A program made the translations under genes and the position numbers. The notes below the pieces were generated by a model. The model was not told where the DNA came from, searched no databases, and was given only the letters and a program-made list of their open reading frames with translations. A stretch of DNA of 64,000 nucleotides. Origin: WHSW01 sp963828755. GTDB taxonomy: Bacteria > Actinomycetota > Thermoleophilia > Solirubrobacterales > 70-9. Shown one piece after another: positions 35,074-42,904 of this stretch. Where the stretch lies: assembly GCA_963828755.1 (NCBI GenBank), contig CAWHFY010000003.1, forward strand, positions 186,001 through 250,000. The letters are read 5' to 3'. How positions within the stretch are numbered: the first letter of the stretch is position 1; each line of letters starts with the position of its first letter.

Positions 35074-35636
35074 GCGCCAGAGTCGAGCCCGAATGGGCGA
35101 TGGTCACGGTTCTGTTCGTCGACATCCGCGGCTTCACGAGCTTCGCGGATCGCGCCACCGCCCGTGAGGCAGTGGATTACCTGAACGAGTTCTTCGGGCT
35201 GGTGGTGCCGATCGCGGCGGAGCATGGCGGGCACGCCAACAAGCTCCTCGGGGACGGGCTGCTCGCCGTGTTCGGTGCTCCGACTCCCCTGCCCGACCAT
35301 CCTGATCGCGCTCTCGCCGCTGCCACGAGAATCCTGAGCTCCGTCGAGTCTCAGTTCGCCGACCGGTGTCGGATCGGGATCGGCGTCAACTCCGGGCTCG
35401 TGCTGGTTGGGACGATCGGCGGCGGAGAGCTCACTGAGCTGGGAGTGATCGGCGACCCCGTAAACGTCGCGGCGCGCGTGCAGGACGCGACCCGGGAGCT
35501 CGATGAGCCGCTGCTGGTGACCGAGGCCACGCGCTGCCTGCTCGAGCGAGACGTGGTGCCGCTCGAGCATCGCGCGATGTTGACGCTCCGGGGCAAAGCG
35601 GAGCCGGTCGCAGTGCACAGCCTGCGGATCCCGTAA
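35070..35636 (+). CDS. Class III adenylate/guanylate cyclase catalytic domain
   Basis: 188 residues, a bare catalytic domain. First metal Asp in LFVDIRGFTSFADRA, base-recognition Lys and second metal Asp in ANKLLGDGLLAVFG, and transition-state Asn/Arg in GDPVNVAARVQ. It should therefore be active, with Lys favouring ATP. GTG start at 35070 overlapping the stop of the membrane gene; the two were probably one protein or act as a complex. Confidence 0.9.
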   Translation: MSARVEPEWAMVTVLFVDIRGFTSFADRATAREAVDYLNEFFGLVVPIAAEHGGHANKLLGDGLLAVFGAPTPLPDHPDRALAAATRILSSVESQFADRCRIGIGVNSGLVLVGTIGGGELTELGVIGDPVNVAARVQDATRELDEPLLVTEATRCLLERDVVPLEHRAMLTLRGKAEPVAVHSLRIP

Positions 35637-35700
35637 CGGTTTCCGGACGCGCCCCCTTACAAAGGCTCCAATGCGCACCACAAGAGCCAGAGGAGGCACC

Positions 35701-36100
35701 GTGTCCATCCCGATCCCCACCCATATCCGCTCAGCATCCAAGCGTTCACCGCGAAGGTTGACCGGAGTACCGGTCGCGGCGATCCTGACAGTGGCGCTCG
35801 CGCTCCCGGCCGCGGCCGGAGCGGCGACCGCGTCGAGCCCCTTCAATGCGAATGATCGGGGCTGGCGTGTGGTGCACACCGTCAGCTGCGCGAACCCCAC
35901 GCCGGCTGTGCCCACGTTCAGCGCGACCGGCGGCAATCCCGGTGGCTAAATCAGCGCGGTCGATCAGGAGTTGCCGCCTGCCAGCAACGACGAGTGCGGT
36001 TGGGTGGCGCGCGGGGCCGGCGGCCTACCCGGCCAGATGAGAGCCAACTACGGCGGAACCGTTTCCTTTGACATCCGCCACGCCCGGCGATCACCGCCAC
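35701..36100 (+). pseudogene. Secreted protein fragment with in-frame stop
   Basis: GTG start at 35701; signal peptide with VAAILTVALALPAAAGAATA; mature part SSPFNANDRGWRVVHTVSCA, then a TAA at 35947-35949 inside TGGNPGG-stop-ISAVDQELPP. The frame continues plausibly to GGTVSFDIRHA and is then lost. It resembles the start of a secreted beta-sandwich protein (FNAN-DxGW pattern). No family is firmly named. Confidence 0.55.
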
Positions 36101-36132
36101 CAATCCGCCCTCGCCGGCCAATGACAACACCC

Positions 36133-36618
36133 CAAGGTGACGGGAACGCTCGGGGCCGGGAGCCCGACGCAGGTCAAGGTGTTCAAGAACGCGACCTGCT
36201 CGGGGACCCCCGATGCCACGGGCACCGCCGCCGAGTTCTCCGGCGCCGGGATCGCGGTCACGGTGACCGACAACTGCTCGAACTCGATCAGCTACGTCAA
36301 GAGCACTCCGGATCCGGGCCAGGGCCCAACCGGCGATGCGCAGGCGCCCGGCGCCCATACGCAGGCCCCCAGCGATCGCGAAGGGTCCGAGGCGCCTAGA
36401 ACAACTAAGAAGAAGGCGAGCTTCGAGTTCAGCGGCTCGGAAGCGGAATCGCGCTTCGAGTGAGGCTTGACAAGCGCGGCTTCGCTCTCTGCGCTTCCCG
36501 GCGAGGGTCAAGCCCAAGCCCGGCAAGCACACATTCGCGGTTCGGGCGATCGACGTCGCCGAAAACATCGGTGCGACGCCGGCGACCTACCACTGGACGT
36601 TGCAGCGGAAGGGCTAGC
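36133..36618 (+). pseudogene. C-terminal remnant of a secreted Ig-like repeat protein
   Basis: GTLGAGSPTQVKVFKNATCS and KASFEFSGSEAESRFE are followed, after two frame changes at 36464 and about 36505, by CSLDKRGFALCAS, KPGKHTFAVRAIDVAENIGA and WTLQRKG-stop. This is the common actinobacterial C-terminal Ig-like unit (FECSLD...HTFAVRAID). It may be the far end of the gene that starts at 35701, with the middle lost. Confidence 0.6.
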
Positions 36619-36732
36619 AGTGGCCGGGCTTGCAAGAACGGTGGCCAAGCGCCAGAGTGGGTTGCTGAGCAGGACGCCGATCGGAGCCGTCGTAACGTTT
36701 CATGGACGCCCGCCGCCTACAAAGGAGTTCGG

Positions 36733-38352
36733 ATGGCAGCTCTGAACCGACGGTTCCGGCGAAGGTCGCGGCGGGGCGACGACGAGCCGGCGATCGCTGA
36801 GCCGGCGGCGCGGCCGCCCCGGAGCATCGAGGTCTCGTCGACGCCGGCGCCCGTCGAGATCGGCCCGGACGACCCGCTCCTCGCCTACCTCCAGAGCGCC
36901 GGCGGGGCGGTTGCGATCGACGCCGTGGAGCTCGACTCGCCCGCCCTTGCCGAGCTGCGGGCAGCGGGCGTGAAGATGGTCGTACCGCTCGTCAGCCAGG
37001 GCGAGTTGATCGGGGTCCTCAACCTTGGCCCGCGGCTGTCCGACCAGGAGTACTCCTCCGACGACCGCAAGCTGCTCGACAATCTCGCAGCTCAGGCGGC
37101 GCCGGCGCTGCGGGTAGGTCAGCTTGTCCGCGAGCAGGAGGCCGAAGCCGTAACCCGGCAGCGCTTCGAGCATGAGCTCGAGGTCGCCCGGCTGATCCAG
37201 CAGAACTTCCTCCCCAAAGAGCTTCCGGACCTCCCCGGCTGGCGGGTGTCCGCGTACTACCAGCCGGCGCGGGAGGTGGGTGGCGACTTCTACGACGTCA
37301 TCCCCCTACCCGACGGACGGGTCGGATTCGTCGTCGGCGACGTCACCGACAAGGGTGTGCCGGCCGCCCTTGTGATGTCCGCCACCCGCAGCGTCCTGCG
37401 GGCGTCCGCTCAGCGGCTGATCGAGCCGGGCACTGTGTTGGAGCGGGTGAACGAGCACCTCTGCCCCGACATGCCGGAGAAGATGTTCGTCACCTGCCTT
37501 TACGGGGTGCTCGACCCCGCGAGCGGGCTACTGCGCTTCGCCAACGCAGGCCACGATGTGCCCTACGTGAAGACCGCCGACGGTGTCGAGGAGCTGCGCG
37601 CGCGGGGCATGCCCCTGGGTCTGATGCCCGGGATGGCCTACGAGGAGAAGGAGACCGTGCTCGAGCCAGGCGACAGCGTTCTCTTGCACTCCGACGGGAT
37701 CGTCGAGGCGCACGACCCCGACCGCCAGATGTTTGGCTTCCCACGCCTCAAGGAGACGGTGGCCGACGCGCCTGGCGGTCAGCCTCTGATCGACCGCGTG
37801 CTTCGCGATCTCGCGGGCTTCACCGGCGCCGCCACCGAGCAGGAGGACGACATCACGATGGTCACGCTCGAGCGCTCGGAAGCCTCGACGCAGGCCTCCC
37901 CCGGCTCCGACGAGACGATGCTGGCGGAGTTTGAGCTTGCGAGCGAGCCCGGCAACGAGCGCGAGGCCATGAGCCGGGTCGAGAATGCCGTCGCGGGCCT
38001 GGGCATGGACCCTGGGCGTTTGGAGCGACTCAAGACCGCGGTGGCCGAAGCGACGATGAACGCGATTGAGCATGGCAACGAGTACCGGCCGGATGCCGAG
38101 GTTGGGATCCGGGTCCTACGCCGTGGCAACGCCGTTCGCGTCCGGATAACCGATCGCGGCGAGGCAGGCGCGCTGCCGGAGCCCGAAGTCCCCGACCTCG
38201 AGGCGAAGCTCGAAGGCGGCCAGGAGCCGCGCGGCTGGGGCCTGTTCCTGATCGAGAAGATGGTCGACTATGCGCGGATGGAAACCGGTGCGGAGGGACG
38301 GACGCTCGAGCTGGGCATGCGCCTGAGAGGAGAGGACGATCGACATGGGTGA
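36733..38352 (+). CDS. GAF / PP2C (SpoIIE-type phosphatase) / RsbW-like kinase fusion
   Basis: 539 residues, ATG at 36733 with AAAGGAG upstream. A GAF-like region lies at residues 50-135 (VVPLVSQGELIGVLNLG). PP2C_SIG domain at about 160-375 with metal motifs PAREVGGDFYDVIPLPDGRV, FANAGHDVPYV and LHSDGIVEAHDP. HATPase (RsbW-like) at about 395-535 with KTAVAEATMNAIEHGNEYRP, ITDRGEAGALPE and GWGLFLIEKMVD. It couples dephosphorylation of STAS antagonists with an anti-sigma kinase in one protein: a partner-switching hub. The two STAS genes follow with overlaps. Confidence 0.92.
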   Translation: MAALNRRFRRRSRRGDDEPAIAEPAARPPRSIEVSSTPAPVEIGPDDPLLAYLQSAGGAVAIDAVELDSPALAELRAAGVKMVVPLVSQGELIGVLNLGPRLSDQEYSSDDRKLLDNLAAQAAPALRVGQLVREQEAEAVTRQRFEHELEVARLIQQNFLPKELPDLPGWRVSAYYQPAREVGGDFYDVIPLPDGRVGFVVGDVTDKGVPAALVMSATRSVLRASAQRLIEPGTVLERVNEHLCPDMPEKMFVTCLYGVLDPASGLLRFANAGHDVPYVKTADGVEELRARGMPLGLMPGMAYEEKETVLEPGDSVLLHSDGIVEAHDPDRQMFGFPRLKETVADAPGGQPLIDRVLRDLAGFTGAATEQEDDITMVTLERSEASTQASPGSDETMLAEFELASEPGNEREAMSRVENAVAGLGMDPGRLERLKTAVAEATMNAIEHGNEYRPDAEVGIRVLRRGNAVRVRITDRGEAGALPEPEVPDLEAKLEGGQEPRGWGLFLIEKMVDYARMETGAEGRTLELGMRLRGEDDRHG

Positions 38353-38704
38353 GCTGGACCTGGTCGTCCGCCGGCGCGGCGAGGCGGCGGTCATCGATCT
38401 GCGAGGCGAGATCGACTCCAAGGCCGAGCGGGCGCTCGAGAGGGCGTACACGCAGGCGACCCGGGCAGCGACGAGCTCGGTGATCCTGAACTTCGCCCGG
38501 GCTGAGTACATGAACAGCACCGGGATCGCCCTGATCGTGAGGCTGCTGAGTCAGGCCAGGGCCGAGGGCGTGACGCTCGCCGCCTGCGGGCTGTCGGATC
38601 ACTACCGCGAGATCTTCGAGATCACCCGCCTGGCGGACTTCATGACGATCACCGACACCGAGGACGGCGCCGTGAGCGCCGGCGATGGGAGCAACGATGC
38701 CTGA
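38345..38704 (+). CDS. STAS-domain anti-sigma factor antagonist, first copy
   Basis: 119 residues. VIDLRGEIDSKAERALERAY and the phospho-site loop SVILNFARAEYMNSTGIALI with the Ser of NSTG; C-terminal GLSDHYREIFEITRL. Starts 8 bases before the end of the phosphatase/kinase gene. Predicted to be phosphorylated by an RsbW-type kinase and released by the PP2C domain, then to bind the anti-sigma factor. Confidence 0.92.
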   Translation: MGELDLVVRRRGEAAVIDLRGEIDSKAERALERAYTQATRAATSSVILNFARAEYMNSTGIALIVRLLSQARAEGVTLAACGLSDHYREIFEITRLADFMTITDTEDGAVSAGDGSNDA

Positions 38705-39056
38705 GGCAGTGACCAGCTTCGACGTGCGTGAGGCCTCTGAGACGACGCGCGTGATCGATATCAGGGGCGACATCACCGCGCAGAGCGAGGAGGTGTTGAT
38801 GGATGCGTATGTCCGCGCGGACGGCGATCAGGTAGGAGCGATCGTCCTCAACTTCACCGGCCTCGACTACATGAACAGCGGTGGCATCGGACTGCTGGTC
38901 ACGTTGCTGGTGCGGGCCCGGCGCCAGGGCCAACGCGTGCTGGCCTACGGCCTGTCGGACCATTACCGGCAGATCTTCGAGCTGACCCGGCTCGATGAAG
39001 CCGTTGGGATCCACGAGTCCGAGGAAGAAGCCCTGGCGGCGGCCGGCGATTCGTAA
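38697..39056 (+). CDS. STAS-domain anti-sigma factor antagonist, second copy
   Basis: 119 residues from the ATG at 38697, which overlaps the first STAS gene by 8 bases. VIDIRGDITAQSEEVLMDAY, phospho-site LDYMNSGGIGLLVTLL, and GLSDHYRQIFELTRLDEAVG. Clearly a paralogue of the first; paired antagonists could be targeted to different anti-sigma factors or kinases. No sigma factor gene is adjacent. Confidence 0.92.
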   Translation: MPEAVTSFDVREASETTRVIDIRGDITAQSEEVLMDAYVRADGDQVGAIVLNFTGLDYMNSGGIGLLVTLLVRARRQGQRVLAYGLSDHYRQIFELTRLDEAVGIHESEEEALAAAGDS

Positions 39057-39070
39057 CGAGAACAATAAGA

Positions 39071-40357
39071 TCAGCGAAAGTCGAAGTTCTCCGAGTGGAT
39101 GCGATCCGGCGGCATCCCTCTTGCCGCGAATCCCGTCCTCATGTTGTCGATCATCACCTGGGGGCCACAGACGAAGACGTGCCCGTTCAAGACGTTCGGG
39201 TTCACGGCCGCGATGTCCTCGACACTAAGGCGACCGAGCGAGCTCTTCCGGATCGGGATGACTCGAAATCGCGGGTAGCGGTCGGCTATCTCGTTGAGCA
39301 CGTCGAGGAAGTGCGCCTGTTCCGCTCCGGGTGTGCAGTAGTAGAGATCTATCGGCAGCGAGTGGTCCAGGCTGCGAGCCCAGCTCAGAAATGGCGTGAT
39401 GCCGATGCCACCCGCAATCCAGGTTTGCGAGTGAACCGGATCGTCGCTGAAGTAGAAGCTCCCGAAGGGTCCCTCCAGCTGTGCCTGGGCACCCGGACGT
39501 AGCTGCGCCACAAGCTTGGTGAAGTCGCCGAATTCCTTGACCACGATCCGGAGCTCACTGCCCGGCGGCGCGCTCGCGATCGTGAACGGATGGGACTCGC
39601 TGGGGACCCGGTCCTGGTGGAAGGTGGCATAGAGGAACTGCCCCGCCTGGAACTCGATTGGACGCGCGAGGGGGGTCATGACGATCTCCACCGCGTCCTC
39701 GTCGAGGCGATGGACTTCGTCGACGCGGTAGGGGTGGCGCCCGACGCCCAGACGGCCTCCGATCACTCTGTATCCGAGACTCGTAACACCCGCCGCTGTC
39801 AGACATGCCAGATAGACGGTCAATACAAGCGAGGAGGCTGCGGTGCCGCGTACCGCGAAGGCGTGGAACGCTCCGAGCACGAACGCCACGCCGAGGAGTC
39901 GCTGGACGAGCACGAAGACTTGATAGCTGAGGCGTCCAACCAGACTAGTAACCACGAAGCCGATCAGCAGAACGAGTGCGATCACTCCGCTGAAAGTGCT
40001 CCATCCCGCCGACGGAAGAAAGAGATCCAGTGCGCTACCGCCCGCGTGCAGGCTGAGGAATACGGCGTGGGTGACGGCCAGGATGACGACGAGCACTCCT
40101 ATCCGTCGGTGCAGGCGGTAGAGGTGCTCCAAGCCGCCGGCGGCGCGTTCGACCGGACGAATCCGGCTCGCCAGTCCGAGGTTCGCTGCCCACGCTGCGA
40201 TGCAGAAGAACGCGGCGAGGTTCGCGACGCTCTTGAAGATCTCGATTCCGCTGAGCCTGGATTCCAGCGATCCCGCCAGCAGCCAGGGGATGAGCGGGAA
40301 CAGTACGACCACGGCGAGCACGAACCAGGCTGGGCGCCATGCGCGGGGACTCACCAC
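39071..40357 (-). CDS. Ferric reductase-like transmembrane FAD/NAD(P) oxidoreductase
   Basis: 428 residues. Six helices with paired histidines (HLYRLHRRIGVLVVILAVTH, GVAFVLGAFHAF) that can bind heme, then a ferredoxin-reductase-like module: FAD motif SESHPFTIASAPP, NAD(P) motif IAGGIGITPFLSW and C-terminal HVFVCGPQVMIDNM. Moves electrons across the membrane to ferric iron or another acceptor. The start is GTG at 40357 or one codon later. Convergent with the second STAS gene. Confidence 0.88.
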   Translation of the reverse strand: MVSPRAWRPAWFVLAVVVLFPLIPWLLAGSLESRLSGIEIFKSVANLAAFFCIAAWAANLGLASRIRPVERAAGGLEHLYRLHRRIGVLVVILAVTHAVFLSLHAGGSALDLFLPSAGWSTFSGVIALVLLIGFVVTSLVGRLSYQVFVLVQRLLGVAFVLGAFHAFAVRGTAASSLVLTVYLACLTAAGVTSLGYRVIGGRLGVGRHPYRVDEVHRLDEDAVEIVMTPLARPIEFQAGQFLYATFHQDRVPSESHPFTIASAPPGSELRIVVKEFGDFTKLVAQLRPGAQAQLEGPFGSFYFSDDPVHSQTWIAGGIGITPFLSWARSLDHSLPIDLYYCTPGAEQAHFLDVLNEIADRYPRFRVIPIRKSSLGRLSVEDIAAVNPNVLNGHVFVCGPQVMIDNMRTGFAARGMPPDRIHSENFDFR

Positions 40358-40394
40358 CCGGGCGAGCGTATCCGTTCTTCTCCGCTTCCCTGGA

Positions 40395-40470
40395 GGGGCC
40401 GGGATGGATTCGAACCATCGCCTTGACGATATGAGTCGCTGCTCTAACCATCTGAGCTACGAGGACGGTT
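40395..40470 (-). other. tRNA-Met/Ile-like (CAT) remnant with unpaired acceptor
   Basis: Minus strand: D-arm TAGCTCAGATGGTTAGAGC, anticodon region GCGACTCATATCG with CAT, T-arm GATGGTTCGAATCCATC and acceptor 3' strand CCGGCCC. The 5' acceptor should read GGGCCGG but the sequence is GTCCTCG, and the anticodon arm appears one base short. Probably a pseudo-tRNA or a chimeric attachment site. Confidence 0.6.
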
Positions 40471-40984
40471 CGAGCGACACCTTCCGAGAGGAGATACTGA
40501 TCGATTCCTTAGCCGAGGAGGAGGACGCCGGATCTCAACCGCGGTGCAGGGAGACTCGGTATGCACCGGACCGATGCTTTACGAGGGCGCGTTACGTCTT
40601 CAGCTAGGTATGTATTTGCTCGCGCACTGCTCCGTTCCCGCCTCACCCCCCCTTGTGCGCCACGGATGCGCCAGTAAGCGCCAGTCCCCAGCGGTCCAGA
40701 CAATCGCACCCGCTTCGAGAAGCGCGTCGGCAGAGTTTGGTTTCCTTCCCACCTTGGATGAGGTGCGAGGTCAGCACGGCCGTCGCCCACAGCGCGCCCC
40801 CAAGATCAGCACGAAACGAGGCCGAGGGACAGCCTCCGGAGCGCGACCGTACGGCGGTCGATCTTCCCCGGATCGCCGACGATCAGCGCGACGAGCAGCC
40901 CGCCTTCGATCAGCGGGAGCAGCCAACACGCTCCACGCTGCGCCGATTGCGACGACCAGGCGCCGTTCCCGGTCCCGTGAGAGG
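40471..40984. other. Non-coding stretch with dispersed repeat copy 3
   Basis: No gene seen apart from the repeat at 40611-40695. Open frames here are arginine/serine-rich shadows. Confidence 0.55.
40611..40695 (+). repeat. Dispersed repeat of about 85 bp, copy 3
   Basis: GTATTTGCTCGCGCACTGC, then a C-run, GTGCGCCACGGATGCGCCAG and CGCCAGTCCCCAGCGG. Same orientation as copies 1 and 2; lies 140 bases after the tRNA-Met-like remnant. Confidence 0.82.
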
Positions 40985-40993
40985 ATGAGAGGC

Positions 40994-41395
40994 ATGCGAC
41001 AACATCGTTCCTACGCGATCGCGGCGCTTACGGCGCTGGTCGTCTGCGCTCCACTCGCAGCCGGATGCGGCGGCGACAACGACACAACGACGACCACATC
41101 CGCCCTGGAGAGCGAGCAGCAGAGCATCGATGCGGCTATCAAGTCGTGCAAGGACCAGGCACAACAGCTCAGCGGTGCTGCTGGAACCGCCCTGGCGAGC
41201 GCTTGCACTTCCGTCGGCAACACGGCCAAGCAGGTCCTGAACGCGGGCGGCGAAGACGTAGAGCAGGCGCTCTCGGATGCAGCGGGCTCCTGCAAGAACG
41301 AGGTCGGCCAGCTCCCCTCGGGCCAGGCTCAGGATGCGCTCTCGAGCCTTTGCGACGCGATGGCGACAGCGGCGACCCCGGGGCCCACCGAGTAG
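40994..41395 (+). CDS. Small secreted lipoprotein
   Basis: 133 residues. Signal peptide YAIAALTALVVCAPLAAGC with lipobox LAAGC, then a Thr run and an alanine-rich helical body (ESEQQSIDAAIKSCKDQAQQ) with five further cysteine or Gly/Ala positions. No family recognised. ATG at 40994 chosen because a GAGAGGA site lies about 7 bases upstream; an in-frame ATG at 40985 is possible. Confidence 0.72.
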   Translation: MRQHRSYAIAALTALVVCAPLAAGCGGDNDTTTTTSALESEQQSIDAAIKSCKDQAQQLSGAAGTALASACTSVGNTAKQVLNAGGEDVEQALSDAAGSCKNEVGQLPSGQAQDALSSLCDAMATAATPGPTE

Positions 41396-41462
41396 AGGAT
41401 CGCGGGGCCGGAGCTGTCCCGGGACCTGACAGCGTTTCTTGGTCCGGCAGTGCTTCGGTAGA

Positions 41463-41840
41463 TCAACCGGAACCGTCGAGAAGGCGACGGCCATCTCCGC
41501 TGCCCGACGATTCCTCTAGGGGCTCAACCACCAGCATCAGATCCTCGACGGCGCTGACCCGAACGGCCTCTCCAGCGTCCGCCCCCGCCTCGCACCTCGC
41601 CTCCCAGAGCTCGCCATGCACCCGCACCTGGCCACTCGGCCGACACCGCACCACGATCTCTGCGGTCTTGCCGACCATCGCCTCGGGGCCGGTCTTCGGC
41701 CGCCACCGCCGCGCCAACCGCCGGCCCCAGACGACCTCGCCGACCTCGGCGATCGCGCCGCAGAGCACAACCACCAGGTTCCAAGGCGAGGGAACGAATA
41801 GGGAGACGACGATCGCGAGGAACAGGACCACGCGGTCCAT
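41463..41840 (-). CDS. NfeD-like membrane protein
   Basis: 125 residues. Two N-terminal hydrophobic segments (VVLFLAIVVSLFV, NLVVVLCGAIAEVGEVVWG) and a C-terminal OB-fold region: MVGKTAEIVVRCRPSGQVRV, LWEARCEAGADAGEAVRVSA. This matches the short NfeD class, usually linked to membrane microdomain proteins (stomatin/SPFH); no SPFH partner is adjacent. Confidence 0.8.
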   Translation of the reverse strand: MDRVVLFLAIVVSLFVPSPWNLVVVLCGAIAEVGEVVWGRRLARRWRPKTGPEAMVGKTAEIVVRCRPSGQVRVHGELWEARCEAGADAGEAVRVSAVEDLMLVVEPLEESSGSGDGRRLLDGSG

Positions 41841-41980
41841 CCTCCCACGCCCGACACCGGTCGTGGCGCGCTTCCATCGGCTGCGGGAGCGTCCTCGTCC
41901 GGGCCGAGCGCGAGCCGCTGGTCAAGCGACGGATGCGTAGTAGGCACCCGGCCGGAAATCTGCCTGGTTGCGCTGACAGT

Positions 41981-41997
41981 TAGGCTCCGAGCACGTG
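41981..41997 (+). promoter_or_regulatory. -10-like box of a leaderless promoter for the pilin-like lipoprotein
   Basis: TAGGCT at 41981-41986, 8 bases, then the GTG at 41995. TTGCG at 41968 is a weak -35 candidate that is too close to be convincing. Confidence 0.4.
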
Positions 41998-42420
41998 AAG
42001 GCGCTCGCGCTGATGCTGATCCTTGCGTCCCTGGCCCTGGCGGGGGGCTGCGGCGACGACGACAACTCCACGTCGTCGACCGGCGCGAGCGAGGCCTCCG
42101 GGGCAGGCTCGGGCGGCGACGACGCGCTGAACGCGGAGGCGCAGGCGACGACGCGCAAGGCGCAGACGGCGATCGAGACCTACGCGGACGACAACAACGG
42201 CTCCTACGCCGGCGCCACCGCGACGGAACTGTCGATGATCGATCCAGGCCTCTCCGCCGGCGACCTGGAGGTGGTCGCGACCGACAGCTCGTACACGATC
42301 ACGGTCCTCTCGGCATCCGGGACGACGTTCTCGATCGACGGCGAGCAGGGCGGCGCGACCGAGCGCACGTGCGATCCGCCGGGCGACCCGGGCTGCAGCG
42401 AGAGCGGCGACTGGGGGTGA
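41995..42420 (+). CDS. Lipoprotein with type IV pilin-like domain
   Basis: 141 residues. Signal LALMLILASLALAGGC with lipobox LAGGC replaces a prepilin leader. After an Asp/Ser/Gly linker, AQATTRKAQTAIETYADDNN, GSYAGATATELSMIDPGLSA and TERTCDPPGDPGC resemble the soluble part of actinobacterial type IV pilins, including the two C-terminal cysteines. Membrane-anchored by lipid rather than assembled, if this reading is right. Confidence 0.65.
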   Translation: MKALALMLILASLALAGGCGDDDNSTSSTGASEASGAGSGGDDALNAEAQATTRKAQTAIETYADDNNGSYAGATATELSMIDPGLSAGDLEVVATDSSYTITVLSASGTTFSIDGEQGGATERTCDPPGDPGCSESGDWG

Positions 42421-42506
42421 GCGCTTAGGGCGGGCGATCGGATTTCTCGGGCCGCCTCCGGTTCACAGTGCCAGCGACCGCCGCGGGCCAAGTTACGGGT
42501 GCCGCG

Positions 42507-42752
42507 ATGCGCCGGATCACGCCCCTGATCGCCGTCGCCGCGGCGTGGTGCTCGGCTCGCGCAGCGACCCGGCCGTCCCGGACGTCGCGGGTCAGACAAA
42601 GACTCCGCGATTCTGGAGCTGAAGAACGCCGGGTACGAAATTGAGGTAAAGGGCCCGGACCACGACAGGTTCCGCTGGCGACCGTTGATCCCCGCGCGGG
42701 AGACGAGCTGGCCGAAGACGAAATCGTCACCATCGTCCTGCAGTCGCCGTAG
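42507..42752 (+). pseudogene. Small PASTA-domain exported protein, frameshifted
   Basis: ATG at 42507; MRRITPLIAVAAA start, then PDVAGQTK, a shifted SAILELKNAGYEIEVKGPDH, and a further shift to TVDPRAGDELAEDEIVTIVL-QSP-stop at 42750. This is one PASTA unit (PDVxGQT...LxxAGYxV...PxAGxExxxxxxVTIxL). At least two or three single-base shifts are needed. PASTA domains bind peptidoglycan fragments or beta-lactams. Confidence 0.6.
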
Positions 42753-42904
42753 TTCCTCGCGACCGGCGCCGGGGCCTTCACGGCCTGACGACGCCGACCG
42801 AGCCCGGTTGAGGGCCTTCGAGGATTCGATTTGGGCACCAGAACGCGTTTAGTGCCCTGGCTCCATCAGGAAGCGCTCCGCTCCGGGGGCGTCTTGCCCG
42901 GCAT

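Noticed and set aside
41065..41940. 291-residue Arg/Ser-rich + strand ORF
   Set aside because: Shadow of the small lipoprotein and antisense to the NfeD-like gene.
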